Of a stretch of DNA of 24,935 bases, positions 1-7,070 are shown piece by piece (the first letter of the stretch is position 1; each line of letters starts with the position of its first letter). The DNA is taken from assembly GCA_905198745.1 (NCBI GenBank), contig CAJKDU010000035.1:1-24935 (forward strand), read 5' to 3'. The notes beneath the pieces were generated by a model. The model saw nothing but the letters and a program-made list of their open reading frames with translations, searched no databases and had not been told where the DNA came from. Made by a program: the position numbers and the translations under genes. Origin of the DNA: an uncultured Prevotella sp. (GTDB lineage: Bacteria > Bacteroidota > Bacteroidia > Bacteroidales > Bacteroidaceae).

Positions 1-83
1 ACTAATTGATTTTCACCTATAAAGATACAAAATATTTGTGAGACTACCAACTTTTATGAACTATTCTTATCCCGAACTGGGGT

Positions 84-266
84 CTTCTATCACCAATTCG
101 CCTTTTGACAGATTTAAGTGGAGTATCCCAAACCAGTTGTTCTGTTTGTACAATCGTTGCCCACGGCGGTGGCAATAAGTGGTCAGACAATGGAATCACG
201 CCTTAGTTTGCCATTAGCGAAGCCTTAGTCTGCCACTAACAGGTCTTTAGTCTGCCACTAATACAT
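84..266. repeat. Dispersed intergenic repeat element, copy 1, with three 22-bp tandem units
   Basis: A block starting CTTCTATCACC at 84 aligns without gaps to 12443 onward; my hand count is 47 matches in the first 70 bases. It leads into three contiguous 22-bp units at 201-222, 223-244 and 245-266. Each unit contains an inverted repeat; the perfect form TTAGT-CTGCC-ACTAA is at 225-239 and 247-261, and a diverged form is at 203-217. The same 22-bp motif recurs at 12538-12600. There is no coding potential and no transposase. The element lies beyond the terminator of the PurF-like gene. Function is unknown; it could be a non-autonomous repeat, a protein-binding array or a nucleoid site. Confidence 0.75.
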
Positions 267-281
267 CGTAATGACCTAATA

Positions 282-345
282 CATCTTCAAAAAGCGCCAC
301 AGTCGCTCCCTTGCAAGGTTGCGGCTGTGGCGCTTTTTGAAGATG
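282..345 (-). terminator. Intrinsic terminator of the PurF-like gene
   Basis: A perfect 21-bp inverted repeat (282-302 with 325-345) built on GCGCCACAG/CTGTGGCGC, extended inward by CGC/GCG. Read on the minus strand the hairpin is followed by a T5 tract within its own flank. It starts about 10 bases after the stop codon at 356. Confidence 0.85.
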
Positions 346-355
346 TTTGGTGTTG

Positions 356-1792
356 TTATTCGTCAGCATTCTCTTCAAGTGAGAATTGGCTGCTGCCGTC
401 GAAGCAGTGTGTGCACACCTGACACTTGGGCAGTCCGATGGCCTCAATGAGTTGCTCGATTGTGTTGAATTTCAGTGTGGTCAGCCCCAGTTCCTGGGCG
501 ATGGCATCCACCATTCGCTTGTATTCTGGCGAATCAGTGGTGGCATATTTGTCGAGATTCTTGTTGGCATCACCTTCAAACTTCTCTATGATTCGGCGTG
601 TGATAAGTTCCATGTCGCTTTTCGAGGAGGTGAAGTTGATGAACGGGCATCCGTAGACCAACGGTGGACAGGCTATGCGCATATGGCATTCTTTCAGTCC
701 TGCCTGTTCAAAGAGCACTTTCACATTGTCGCGCAATTGAGTGCCGCGAACAATTGAATCGTCGCAGAAGAGCACGCGCTTGCCCTTGAGCATCGCCTTG
801 TTGGGGATGAGCTTCATCTTGGCCACGAGCGAGCGCATCTTCTGGTTGCTCGGAGTGAACGAACGGGGCCAAGTGGGTGTGTATTTGGCAATGCAGCGCT
901 GGTAGGGCACATTCTTTCCGGCAGCATAGCCCATGGCCATCCCCGTGCCGGAATCGGGAATTCCGCTGCAGCAGTCCACTTCTACGGGGTCTATCTTGCC
1001 CATGTTGTATCCGTTTTTGAAACGTACCTCTTCCACATTGCGGTCTTCGTAGGTGGAAGTCGGGAACCCGTAGTAGACCCACAGGAATGAGCAAATCTGC
1101 ATTTTCTTGTTGGGCTTGCGTATCTGTTCCATGCCCTCGGCGTTGATTTTTACTATCTCTCCCGGTCCCACGTTGTATTCAATTTCATAGTCAAGATTAG
1201 GGAACGACGTGGATTCTGACGAGACTGCGTATGCACCGTCCTTCTTTCCGATGATGATAGGTGTGCGTCCCCAACTGTCGCGGGCACAGATAATGCCGCT
1301 GTCTGTCAGGATGAGCATGGTGCACGACCCCTTGATGTGGTGGTATACGTTCTCGATACCCTCCTTGAACGTCTTGCCCTGGATGATAAGTAGGGCCACC
1401 AGTTCGGTAGGGTTTGTTGAGCCCGACGACATCTCGGCGAAGTGCATGTTCTTGCTGAGCAGTTCCTGGGTCAGTTCCTCAATGTTGACAATTTTTGCCA
1501 CCGTGCAGATGGCAAACCGACCGAGATGCGAGTTCATAATGAGCGGTTGGGCATCGGTGTCGCTGATGACGCCTATGCCCGAAGTGCTGCCCTCGAACTT
1601 GTCGAGTGTTGACTCGAACTTGGTACGGAAATAAGAACTTTCCAGATTGTGGATGGAGCGGGTGAATCCCTTCTCCTTACTGTATGTTGCCATACCTCCC
1701 CGGCGGGTGCCGAGGTGTGAATTATAGTCAGTTCCGTAGAACAAATCGACTACGCAACTTTTTTTGGAAATGGTTCCGAATATACCTCCCAT
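356..1792 (-). CDS. PurF-family amidophosphoribosyltransferase-like protein with an inactive glutaminase domain
   Basis: Homologue of glutamine phosphoribosylpyrophosphate amidotransferase, the first step of de novo purine synthesis; 478 aa, close to the family length. The C-terminal phosphoribosyltransferase domain looks intact: the PRPP loop LFCDDSIVRGTQL is at 341-353 and a PDSG loop at 279-282. Cysteines at 234, 375/382 and 457/460/463 sit where Bacillus-type PurF binds its Fe-S cluster. The N-terminal Ntn domain begins MGGIFG: the nucleophile Cys that should follow Met is Gly (codon GGA). The glutamine-pocket HVRY, HNG and SDSE motifs of PurF appear as GIGVIS, VAK and NPTE. The enzyme probably cannot hydrolyse glutamine itself and may use free ammonia, a partner, or have another role. 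Monocistronic, with its own promoter and terminator. Confidence 0.85.
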   Translation of the reverse strand: MGGIFGTISKKSCVVDLFYGTDYNSHLGTRRGGMATYSKEKGFTRSIHNLESSYFRTKFESTLDKFEGSTSGIGVISDTDAQPLIMNSHLGRFAICTVAKIVNIEELTQELLSKNMHFAEMSSGSTNPTELVALLIIQGKTFKEGIENVYHHIKGSCTMLILTDSGIICARDSWGRTPIIIGKKDGAYAVSSESTSFPNLDYEIEYNVGPGEIVKINAEGMEQIRKPNKKMQICSFLWVYYGFPTSTYEDRNVEEVRFKNGYNMGKIDPVEVDCCSGIPDSGTGMAMGYAAGKNVPYQRCIAKYTPTWPRSFTPSNQKMRSLVAKMKLIPNKAMLKGKRVLFCDDSIVRGTQLRDNVKVLFEQAGLKECHMRIACPPLVYGCPFINFTSSKSDMELITRRIIEKFEGDANKNLDKYATTDSPEYKRMVDAIAQELGLTTLKFNTIEQLIEAIGLPKCQVCTHCFDGSSQFSLEENADE

Positions 1793-1830
1793 GGGTAGTT
1801 AATGTTTTTTTATGTTTTGCTAAGTGGCGC

Positions 1831-1838
1831 CAAAGTTA
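1831..1838 (-). promoter_or_regulatory. Putative -7 element of the PurF-like gene
   Basis: TAACTTTG on the minus strand matches the Bacteroidetes -7 consensus TAnnTTTG, 38 bases before the ATG at 1792. No clear TTTG -33 box is seen at the expected distance. Confidence 0.5.
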
Positions 1839-1920
1839 CTACAAAATCGTGGAACATGAAAGCAAGAGCGAAAAAACTTGGCAAAAATTCTTGACTTGCC
1901 CTATCTTCTTCCTGTCATTG

Positions 1921-1978
1921 AAAAATGTCAATCCCGACAACCGAAGACGTGTTTAAGTCTTTGGTCGCCGGGATTGAC
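1921..1978 (-). terminator. Intrinsic terminator after the TlpA-like remnant
   Basis: A 10-bp perfect stem (1927-1936 with 1969-1978) continues inward through ACC/GGT and AAGAC/GTCTT with two mismatches. On the minus strand it is followed by ATTTTTC. It lies 20 bases beyond the stop codon at 1998. Confidence 0.75.
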
Positions 1979-1997
1979 GTGATGCTGTGTAGGTTCT

Positions 1998-2294
1998 TTA
2001 TTTCTTTTTCAAATGGTAATTGATGAGCGGTCGGATTTCCTCGCTTGACGGGCGTGGCGCATCGCCATTGATGAGCTTGCCGTCGCGTCCAATCAGCACA
2101 AATCGTGGAATGGTGTTGATGTGGTAGGGTTCGGATACCTGTTCTTTCAGATTGCCAGTGAAAAGCTGTATGCCCTTCATGCCTTTTTCCTTCACCATGT
2201 CCAGCCACTTCTGCTTGTCGGCTTCTTTGTCGGTAGACACACTGATGAACACGATATCGGGGTTGTCGGCATATTCCTCTTCAAGTTTTGTCAT
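1998..2294 (-). pseudogene. C-terminal remnant of a TlpA/ResA-like thiol-disulfide oxidoreductase
   Basis: A 98-aa open frame matches the second half of TlpA-family thioredoxins. It begins at the helix after the active site (PYM-TKLEEEYADN in the extended frame) and has IVFISVSTD and the cis-proline stretch TIPRFVLIGRDGKL. The N-terminal half is absent, including any signal peptide and the WCxxC redox centre. The ATG used overlaps the TGA of the truncated sigma-factor frame (ATGA). The family normally reduces periplasmic disulfides; this piece cannot. It may still be translated, by coupling, as a small thioredoxin-fold protein, but the simplest reading is a deletion remnant that keeps its original terminator. 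Confidence 0.8.
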
Positions 2295-2431
2295 GTAGGG
2301 AAAAAAGTCTCTTCTACGATATCTTCAGCCATGTCAGGATTGCCGAGGATGCCGTAAGCTATATAGTACAATCTACTGTAGCAAGAGTCAAACAACTCTT
2401 TGAAAAGCCTTTCTTTCTGAATGTCACTCAT
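2291..2431 (-). pseudogene. Truncated ECF sigma factor (N-terminal region 2 only)
   Basis: An ATG at 2431 opens a 46-codon frame ending TGA at 2291. It begins MSDIQKERLFKELFDSC and continues YYIAYGILGNPDMAEDIVEETF, which is typical sigma-70 region 2 of Bacteroidetes ECF factors (the core-binding helix A-E-D-I-V-x-E-T-F). Full-length family members are about 170-190 aa, so the rest of region 2, the linker and region 4 are missing. Similarity stops at ETF, right at a run of six T's, after which the DNA matches a TlpA-like gene. I read this as one deletion that fused two neighbouring genes out of frame. A -7-like box lies upstream, so the locus may still be transcribed. Confidence 0.8.
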
Positions 2432-2466
2432 TTCAAGGTGTCATTATAGGGAATATGCTTATGCCC

Positions 2467-2474
2467 CAAAGATA
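2467..2474 (-). promoter_or_regulatory. Putative -7 element of the truncated sigma gene
   Basis: TATCTTTG on the minus strand fits TAnnTTTG and lies 36 bases before the ATG at 2431. No -33 TTTG is found, so support is moderate. Confidence 0.4.
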
Positions 2475-2520
2475 TTCAATGGTTTCTTGACACGTGCGCT
2501 TTGGTGGACTTATAATAAAC

Positions 2521-2545
2521 AAAGCATCTCATTTTGAGATGCTTT
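2521..2545 (-). terminator. Hairpin terminator downstream of tRNA-Gln
   Basis: A perfect 10-bp stem AAAGCATCTC/GAGATGCTTT with a 5-base loop sits immediately 3' of the tRNA on the minus strand. It is followed by GTTTATTATA, only moderately T-rich. Confidence 0.7.
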
Positions 2546-2547
2546 AG

Positions 2548-2618
2548 TTGGGATACCCGGACTCGAACCAGGAATGACAGGACCAGAATCTGTAGTGTTA
2601 CCATTACACCATATCCCA
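2548..2618 (-). tRNA. tRNA-Gln (anticodon CTG)
   Basis: Folds as a full cloverleaf of 71 nt: acceptor TGGGATA/TATCCCA, D arm GTGT/ACAC with loop AATGGTA, anticodon loop TTCTGGT (CTG, reading CAG), T arm CCTGG/CCGGG with loop TTCGAGT, discriminator A. CCA is not encoded. The anticodon stem ACAGA/CCTGT has an A31-C39 mismatch at its last pair. A consensus promoter precedes it and a hairpin follows it. Confidence 0.95.
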
Positions 2619-2656
2619 TTGTTGTACGCATTAGGCTTGTTGCTTAATTGCGAGTG

Positions 2657-2687
2657 CAAAGGTACGGCTTTTTTTTGAACCTGCAAA
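2657..2687 (-). promoter_or_regulatory. Consensus Bacteroidetes promoter of tRNA-Gln
   Basis: On the minus strand TTTG (2687-2684), 19 bases, then TACCTTTG (2664-2657), an exact fit to TTTG-N19-TAnnTTTG. The expected start site is about 35 bases before the mature tRNA 5' end. Confidence 0.8.
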
Positions 2688-2759
2688 TTTTTCCTCCAAC
2701 TTTTTTGTTGTGTACTTAATTTTTAACATTCATAAAGGCCGAATGTGGTGGAAATAGTG

Positions 2760-2767
2760 TAACTTTG
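2760..2767 (+). promoter_or_regulatory. Putative -7 element of the outer-membrane barrel gene
   Basis: TAACTTTG matches TAnnTTTG, 28 bases before the ATG at 2796. No -33 box is evident. Confidence 0.5.
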
Positions 2768-2795
2768 CATCCGTAGAACACAAATACGTATTCGT

Positions 2796-3515
2796 ATGAA
2801 GAAGATTTTGTTGATGTTTGCCATGTTGATGCCGGCTCTTTCGGGGCTGGCACAGAGTGAGGCGGGCAAACTTTTCTTTTATTCTCGCATTGGTACTTCT
2901 GTTTCCAACCTGAGCAAGATGGAGCGTGTTTATATAATAGGTGACAAGCAGAATTCTATTGATTCTAAGTATAAGGCGGGACTGACAGTAGGCGGAGAAC
3001 TCGAATATCGGGCAACAGATGAGATGTCGTTGTCGGCTGGAGTTTTCTACCAGCAATTGGGATGCCGCTATCCTGAATATACTGAAGACTTGCATGACGG
3101 ACAAGGCAATGTGCAGAAGTGGGGCATGGATAAAAACCGTGTTAAACTTCAGTATTTGAGCGTGCCTCTCATGCTAAATGGATATGTAGCTCATGGATTG
3201 TGCCTCAAGGCTGGTGTCCAGGTGAGTTGCCTGTTGAGTTCTAAGTGGACCTACGATTTGGTGGAGGTAACCGAAGAGGTGGGTGATGGAGGTGTACCCA
3301 AGTATACTTATGGAAGTCGCACTGCAGGCGAAGTGAAACCCGCCACCAACAGGGTAGACCTTTCCATTCCGGTGGGCATTTCTTATGAGTATATGAATGT
3401 GGTGCTTGATGCCCGTTATAACTATGGATTGTTGAAAACCTTCAAGAAGACTTTTGACGACTATGCCCACAATCGTTATTTCACATTTACCGTGGGCTAC
3501 AAATTTGAATTGTAA
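2796..3515 (+). CDS. Outer-membrane beta-barrel protein (PorT/OMP_b-brl type)
   Basis: The 239-aa protein starts with a Sec signal peptide, MKKILLMFAMLMPALSGLAQ. Alternating-polarity strands follow, such as LTVGGELEYRATDEMSLSAGVFYQQLG, LQYLSVPLMLNGYV and LCLKAGVQVSCLLSS. It ends in an aromatic/hydrophobic terminal strand, YFTFTVGYKFEL, as in proteins inserted by BamA. It fits the small 8-stranded barrel families common in Bacteroidetes. The substrate or partner cannot be told from sequence. It has its own -7 box and ends only 35 bases before the AICAR formyltransferase gene, so read-through is possible, although the functions look unrelated. Confidence 0.8.
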   Translation: MKKILLMFAMLMPALSGLAQSEAGKLFFYSRIGTSVSNLSKMERVYIIGDKQNSIDSKYKAGLTVGGELEYRATDEMSLSAGVFYQQLGCRYPEYTEDLHDGQGNVQKWGMDKNRVKLQYLSVPLMLNGYVAHGLCLKAGVQVSCLLSSKWTYDLVEVTEEVGDGGVPKYTYGSRTAGEVKPATNRVDLSIPVGISYEYMNVVLDARYNYGLLKTFKKTFDDYAHNRYFTFTVGYKFEL

Positions 3516-3550
3516 AATACAAACATAGAATAATCACTTCTTAACTTTTT

Positions 3551-4732
3551 ATGAAAGAATTAGCATTAAAGTACGGATGCAATCCGAACCAAAAGCCTTC
3601 TCGCATTTACATGGAGGAGGGTGAACTTCCTATCGAAGTGTTGAATGGCCGTCCAGGCTACATCAATTTCCTCGATGCACTCAACTCTTGGCAACTTGTC
3701 AAGGAACTCAAGGCCGCTACCGGTCTGCCTGCTGCTGCCAGCTTCAAGCACGTGTCGCCAGCAGGCGCTGCTGTGGGACTGCCTTTGAGTGATACCCTGA
3801 AGAAAATCTATTTTGTGGACGATGTGAAAATTCCCCTTTCTCCATTGGCTTGCGCTTATGCACGTGCTCGTGGCGCAGACCGCATGAGTTCTTATGGTGA
3901 CTTTGTGGCGCTGAGCGACACTTGCGATGAGGCTACAGCTACTCTTATCAAGCGCGAGGTGAGCGATGGCGTCATTGCTCCCGACTTTACTCCCGAGGCA
4001 ATTGAGATTCTGAAGGATAAACGTAAGGGAACTTACAATGTGATCAAGATTGATCCGGATTATTTGCCGGCTCCCGTTGAGCACAAGCAGGTGTTTGGCG
4101 TAACCTTCGAGCAGGGACGCAATGAAGTGAAACTTGATGATCCTAAATTGTTCGAGAACATACCGACCCAGAGCAAGAACTTCACTCCTGAGGCCATCCG
4201 CGACCTCATCATCAGCCTTATCACTCTGAAATACACTCAGAGTAACTCTGTGTGTTATGTGAAGGATGGCCAGGCAATCGGTATCGGTGCTGGTCAGCAG
4301 AGCCGTATCCATTGCACACGCTTGGCTGGCAACAAGGCCGACATTTGGTGGCTGCGTCAGCATCCAAAGGTGATGAACCTCCCCTTTGTTCCGGGAATTC
4401 GCCGTGCTGACCGTGACAACACGATCGACGTGTATATTTCAGAAGACCACGATGATGTGCTTCGTGATGGCACCTGGCAGCAGTTCTTCACGGAAAAGCC
4501 TGAAGTGCTTACCATGGCTGAAAAGAAGGAGTGGATTGCCAAGAACACTAAAGTGGCACTTGGAAGTGATGCTTTCTTCCCGTTTGGCGACAATATAGAG
4601 CGTGCCCACAAGAGTGGCGTTGAATTTATCGCTCAGGCAGGTGGTTCTGTTCGCGACGACAATGTGATTGAGACTTGCGACAAGTATGGCATTACGATGG
4701 CGTTTACAGGCGTGCGCTTGTTCCACCATTGA
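3551..4732 (+). CDS. Stand-alone AICAR formyltransferase (PurH C-terminal domain type)
   Basis: The 393-aa protein corresponds to the AICAR transformylase domain of PurH/ATIC, which transfers formyl from 10-formyl-THF to AICAR, the ninth step of IMP synthesis. The catalytic pair sits in SFKHVSPAGAAVG (Lys66, His67), and the late motif EFIAQAGGSVRDDNVI is present. The N-terminal IMP cyclohydrolase (MGS-like) domain is absent: the protein begins directly with MKELALKYGCNPNQKPSRIY, the start of the transformylase domain. The motifs resemble eukaryotic ATIC more than the usual bacterial PurH. Either a separate cyclohydrolase or a full-length PurH must be elsewhere in the genome. It is followed 25 bases later by a small basic ORF. 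Confidence 0.92.
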   Translation: MKELALKYGCNPNQKPSRIYMEEGELPIEVLNGRPGYINFLDALNSWQLVKELKAATGLPAAASFKHVSPAGAAVGLPLSDTLKKIYFVDDVKIPLSPLACAYARARGADRMSSYGDFVALSDTCDEATATLIKREVSDGVIAPDFTPEAIEILKDKRKGTYNVIKIDPDYLPAPVEHKQVFGVTFEQGRNEVKLDDPKLFENIPTQSKNFTPEAIRDLIISLITLKYTQSNSVCYVKDGQAIGIGAGQQSRIHCTRLAGNKADIWWLRQHPKVMNLPFVPGIRRADRDNTIDVYISEDHDDVLRDGTWQQFFTEKPEVLTMAEKKEWIAKNTKVALGSDAFFPFGDNIERAHKSGVEFIAQAGGSVRDDNVIETCDKYGITMAFTGVRLFHH

Positions 4733-4757
4733 TAAAGGTAACCCAGAATAGAATTCT

Positions 4758-4952
4758 ATGGCAGATATTGATGATATAATTGAAGGAGGCATTGTCTTCC
4801 GTGGCGCACCCAAGGGAGGGTCTCAAAACGACAAGGTGAAAACCAAGGCGAAGAAGAAAAAGTATATCACCGGTGCGCATGGCAGCGGCTCGGCTCGTCA
4901 GAAGGCGAAATACCGTGAGCAGCGTGCCAACCGTCATAAAGGCAAAAAATAG
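4758..4952 (+). CDS. Small lysine/arginine-rich protein, unknown function
   Basis: A 64-aa frame lies between the formyltransferase gene and a strong terminator, which supports its being a real last gene of the unit. The first 20 residues are acidic to neutral (MADIDDIIEGG). The rest is very basic, with KTKAKKKKYITG and a final ARQKAKYREQRANRHKGKK. No membrane segment, Cys or signal peptide is seen. The composition suggests RNA, ribosome or DNA contact, but I do not recognise the family. There is no clear Shine-Dalgarno site. Confidence 0.6.
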   Translation: MADIDDIIEGGIVFRGAPKGGSQNDKVKTKAKKKKYITGAHGSGSARQKAKYREQRANRHKGKK

Positions 4953-4968
4953 GATTTGCCGAAACAAA

Positions 4969-5010
4969 AGATACGGGGATGCAGGCGTTTGGCCTTGCAT
5001 CCCCGTATCT
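4969..5010. terminator. Bidirectional terminator between convergent units
   Basis: A perfect 15-bp stem AGATACGGGGATGCA/TGCATCCCCGTATCT with a further GGC/GCC inside. Plus-strand transcripts meet CGTTTTCT after it; minus-strand transcripts meet TTTGTTTC. It sits between the small basic ORF and the M23 peptidase gene, which converge. Confidence 0.8.
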
Positions 5011-5124
5011 CGTTTTCTGTTTGCAGGAAGTCATGCAGGAAACATCGACTTCTCTTTGCGTGACTGCCGATTGACCCTCGCGCCCGGAAAAGGAATCGGG
5101 TATTTGGCGGAGAGCTGTTGGCTG

Positions 5125-6279
5125 TTACTTCTTGCCCTGTGCGTAATAGTTCTTGTGACTTTTGATGTTCACGGAGTTACCATTCTTGGTAAACACCACC
5201 ATGTCTTGCTTGAGTGACCGGTTGAGGTGGTCGAATATGACAGCAGGGTCGAAGCGCTTACCCATGAATTTCACTTCGAAGTGAAGGTGTTCTGTCGTGG
5301 CTCTGCCTGTACGTCCGGTGAGTCCGATCACTTGTCCGGCCTTGACCATGTCGCCCACTTTCACTATGTTCTTGGATTGATGGCTGTAAAGAGTTTCCAG
5401 TCCGTTGGCATGCTTAATGACAATGCAGTTGCCGTAGCCGTAGTATGGGCCTGACATGGTTACCTTGCCGTCGAAGGCAGCCAGAATCTTGTCGTTGGGT
5501 ACAGTTTTGATGTCTACTCCCGAGTGTCGGCGCTTGCCTCCATAGGGGCTGATCACCTTGCTCCCAGGAAGAGGATAACTCCATTCGCCCGGGTTGAAGT
5601 GGGCGAGGTTCATCCTGTACTCATTGCTCTTTTCAAATGGGTTCCTGTTGAGGTCTTTGACTTCAGTCTTTCTCTTGTCTGTTTTGTTTCCGGCATTGGT
5701 CACTTCAACGTACGACCCCTTGTTGCGGCAGAGCAGCGTGCTGCGGCGCAGGTTGTGAGAACTGACATCGAGAATGGTTTCCGGATTGATGCGTCCGCCG
5801 TTGACCATGATATAAAAGGTGCAGAAGGTCTTTCCGTTCTTTCCGCCTACGATGGCAAGGGTTTGTCCAGCCTTCACGTGCTGTCCAACCTTGACGAGGT
5901 TTTGAGCGTTGTGACAATAGACGGTTTCCAGTCCATTGTCATGACGCACAACCACCACGTTTCCCTGGTTGGCGGTATGGCGTGACAGTCTGACTTGTCC
6001 CTCAAACATGGCTTTCACGGCATCTCCTTTGCTGGTGGTGATTTCCAGTTCTCCTTCATTGACAACTTTTGCTTTGCCAACGGGTAGTGGAAACGAATAT
6101 TCAGACTTCCCGAGAGCTGAAAAATCCACGGTGAAAGCGTTGGAGTGGGCGAATAAGCCTGGCGTGGCAATGCTGATTTGTTGTTGCTCTGCAGGAGTGA
6201 AATCGTCTGCAAACACGTGCTGAGCGCTAATGACCGCTGCAGCGAGCAACCAAGTCTTCATGTTTCTTCGTATATTCAT
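5125..6279 (-). CDS. M23 family murein endopeptidase with duplicated LytM domains
   Basis: A 384-aa secreted protein; the signal peptide is best read from the internal Met at residue 7 (MKTWLLAAAVISAQHVFA). The C-terminal M23 domain (about 236-352) has all zinc/catalytic residues: HSGVD (His252, Asp256), YSH (His300) and HLHFE (His331, His333). Such enzymes cut peptide cross-links in peptidoglycan. Residues about 64-170 form a second copy of the fold (GNVVVVRHDNGLETVYCH, KVGQHVKAGQTLAIVGG). There HxxxD is missing and HLHFE is replaced by CTFYI, so this copy should be inactive and may bind or regulate. The ATG at 6279 overlaps the pgeF stop (TAATG); Met7 at 6261 is the alternative start. Confidence 0.9.
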   Translation of the reverse strand: MNIRRNMKTWLLAAAVISAQHVFADDFTPAEQQQISIATPGLFAHSNAFTVDFSALGKSEYSFPLPVGKAKVVNEGELEITTSKGDAVKAMFEGQVRLSRHTANQGNVVVVRHDNGLETVYCHNAQNLVKVGQHVKAGQTLAIVGGKNGKTFCTFYIMVNGGRINPETILDVSSHNLRRSTLLCRNKGSYVEVTNAGNKTDKRKTEVKDLNRNPFEKSNEYRMNLAHFNPGEWSYPLPGSKVISPYGGKRRHSGVDIKTVPNDKILAAFDGKVTMSGPYYGYGNCIVIKHANGLETLYSHQSKNIVKVGDMVKAGQVIGLTGRTGRATTEHLHFEVKFMGKRFDPAVIFDHLNRSLKQDMVVFTKNGNSVNIKSHKNYYAQGKK

Positions 6280-7070
6280 TATCTTGATGGGTTTAACATT
6301 ATTCCTGTATAGATGCGTCCGGAATCTGTTCCTAAGGCTCTCGCCGAGAAGAAGTCTTCTTGATTCTTCATCGTGCAGATGTCAGCCTCGTGAATGTTTT
6401 CCTCCTCAACACCCGCTTCCAAAAGCATCTGCTTGTTGCATAGTGGCAGGTTGATGTGCCACTTCTTGTAAAGCTTGGCTATGGTGCTCATGTCGAACGA
6501 GGCTTCGGCAAATTGGTTGTAGACTTCCTGACCCACTTCAAAACTGTCGAGCGAAATGCCGGGGCCAATCACAGCCTTCACTTTTCTGGGATTTGTATGG
6601 AAGTGGAATGTCATGTCTACAATGACTTTTCGGGTGATGCGTGCTGCCGTCCCTCTCCATCCCGCATGGATGGCGCATACTGCATGGTGCTCTGGGTCGT
6701 AAAGTAAAACCGGAATGCAATCGGCCGTGGAAACCCCTATACACACTCCTTCTTCATCGGTCATGACGGCATCAACGCCCTCAAGAATCATTTTCTGTAC
6801 GTGCTCAGGCAATGTGAAAAACTCACCGCCGATGCGCCGGGATTCTATGCCGTGTGTCTGGTGGGGAAGGATGATGCGCTGCGCACTGGTACCCAATTCT
6901 TGAGCCAACGCCTCTTTGTTGCGACGGGTGTGTTCCACGGTGTCACCACAATACTCATTGATGTTGAATGAACTGTAGTTGCCCTCGCTGCATCCGCCGT
7001 GTCGTGTGGTGCTGAAAGCCGTGACCTCACTTGTCAAATCATATTTCAAGAGTTGCGGGACCATTTCCAT
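6279..7070 (-). CDS. Peptidoglycan editing factor PgeF (multicopper-oxidase-like, DUF152/YfiH)
   Basis: A 263-aa cytosolic protein of the YfiH/PgeF family, associated with removing mis-incorporated residues from cell-wall precursors and with purine nucleoside activity in some members. The zinc-site residues are visible: His73 in HQTHG, Cys118 in STADCIPVLLYD and His135 in HAGWRG. GPGISLDSFEVG, which follows, is also typical. The gene overlaps both neighbours by one base (TAATG with obg upstream and with the M23 peptidase downstream), so the three are surely co-translated. Pairing with a peptidoglycan hydrolase fits a wall role. Confidence 0.92.
   Translation of the reverse strand: MEMVPQLLKYDLTSEVTAFSTTRHGGCSEGNYSSFNINEYCGDTVEHTRRNKEALAQELGTSAQRIILPHQTHGIESRRIGGEFFTLPEHVQKMILEGVDAVMTDEEGVCIGVSTADCIPVLLYDPEHHAVCAIHAGWRGTAARITRKVIVDMTFHFHTNPRKVKAVIGPGISLDSFEVGQEVYNQFAEASFDMSTIAKLYKKWHINLPLCNKQMLLEAGVEEENIHEADICTMKNQEDFFSARALGTDSGRIYTGIMLNPSR

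Noticed and set aside
201..266. Short regularly spaced repeats as a CRISPR array
   Set aside because: The units are contiguous 22-bp tandem repeats with no unique spacers, there are only three of them, and no cas genes are nearby.
3566..4363. 265-codon minus-strand frame
   Set aside because: Antisense shadow of the AICAR formyltransferase, with no recognisable family features.
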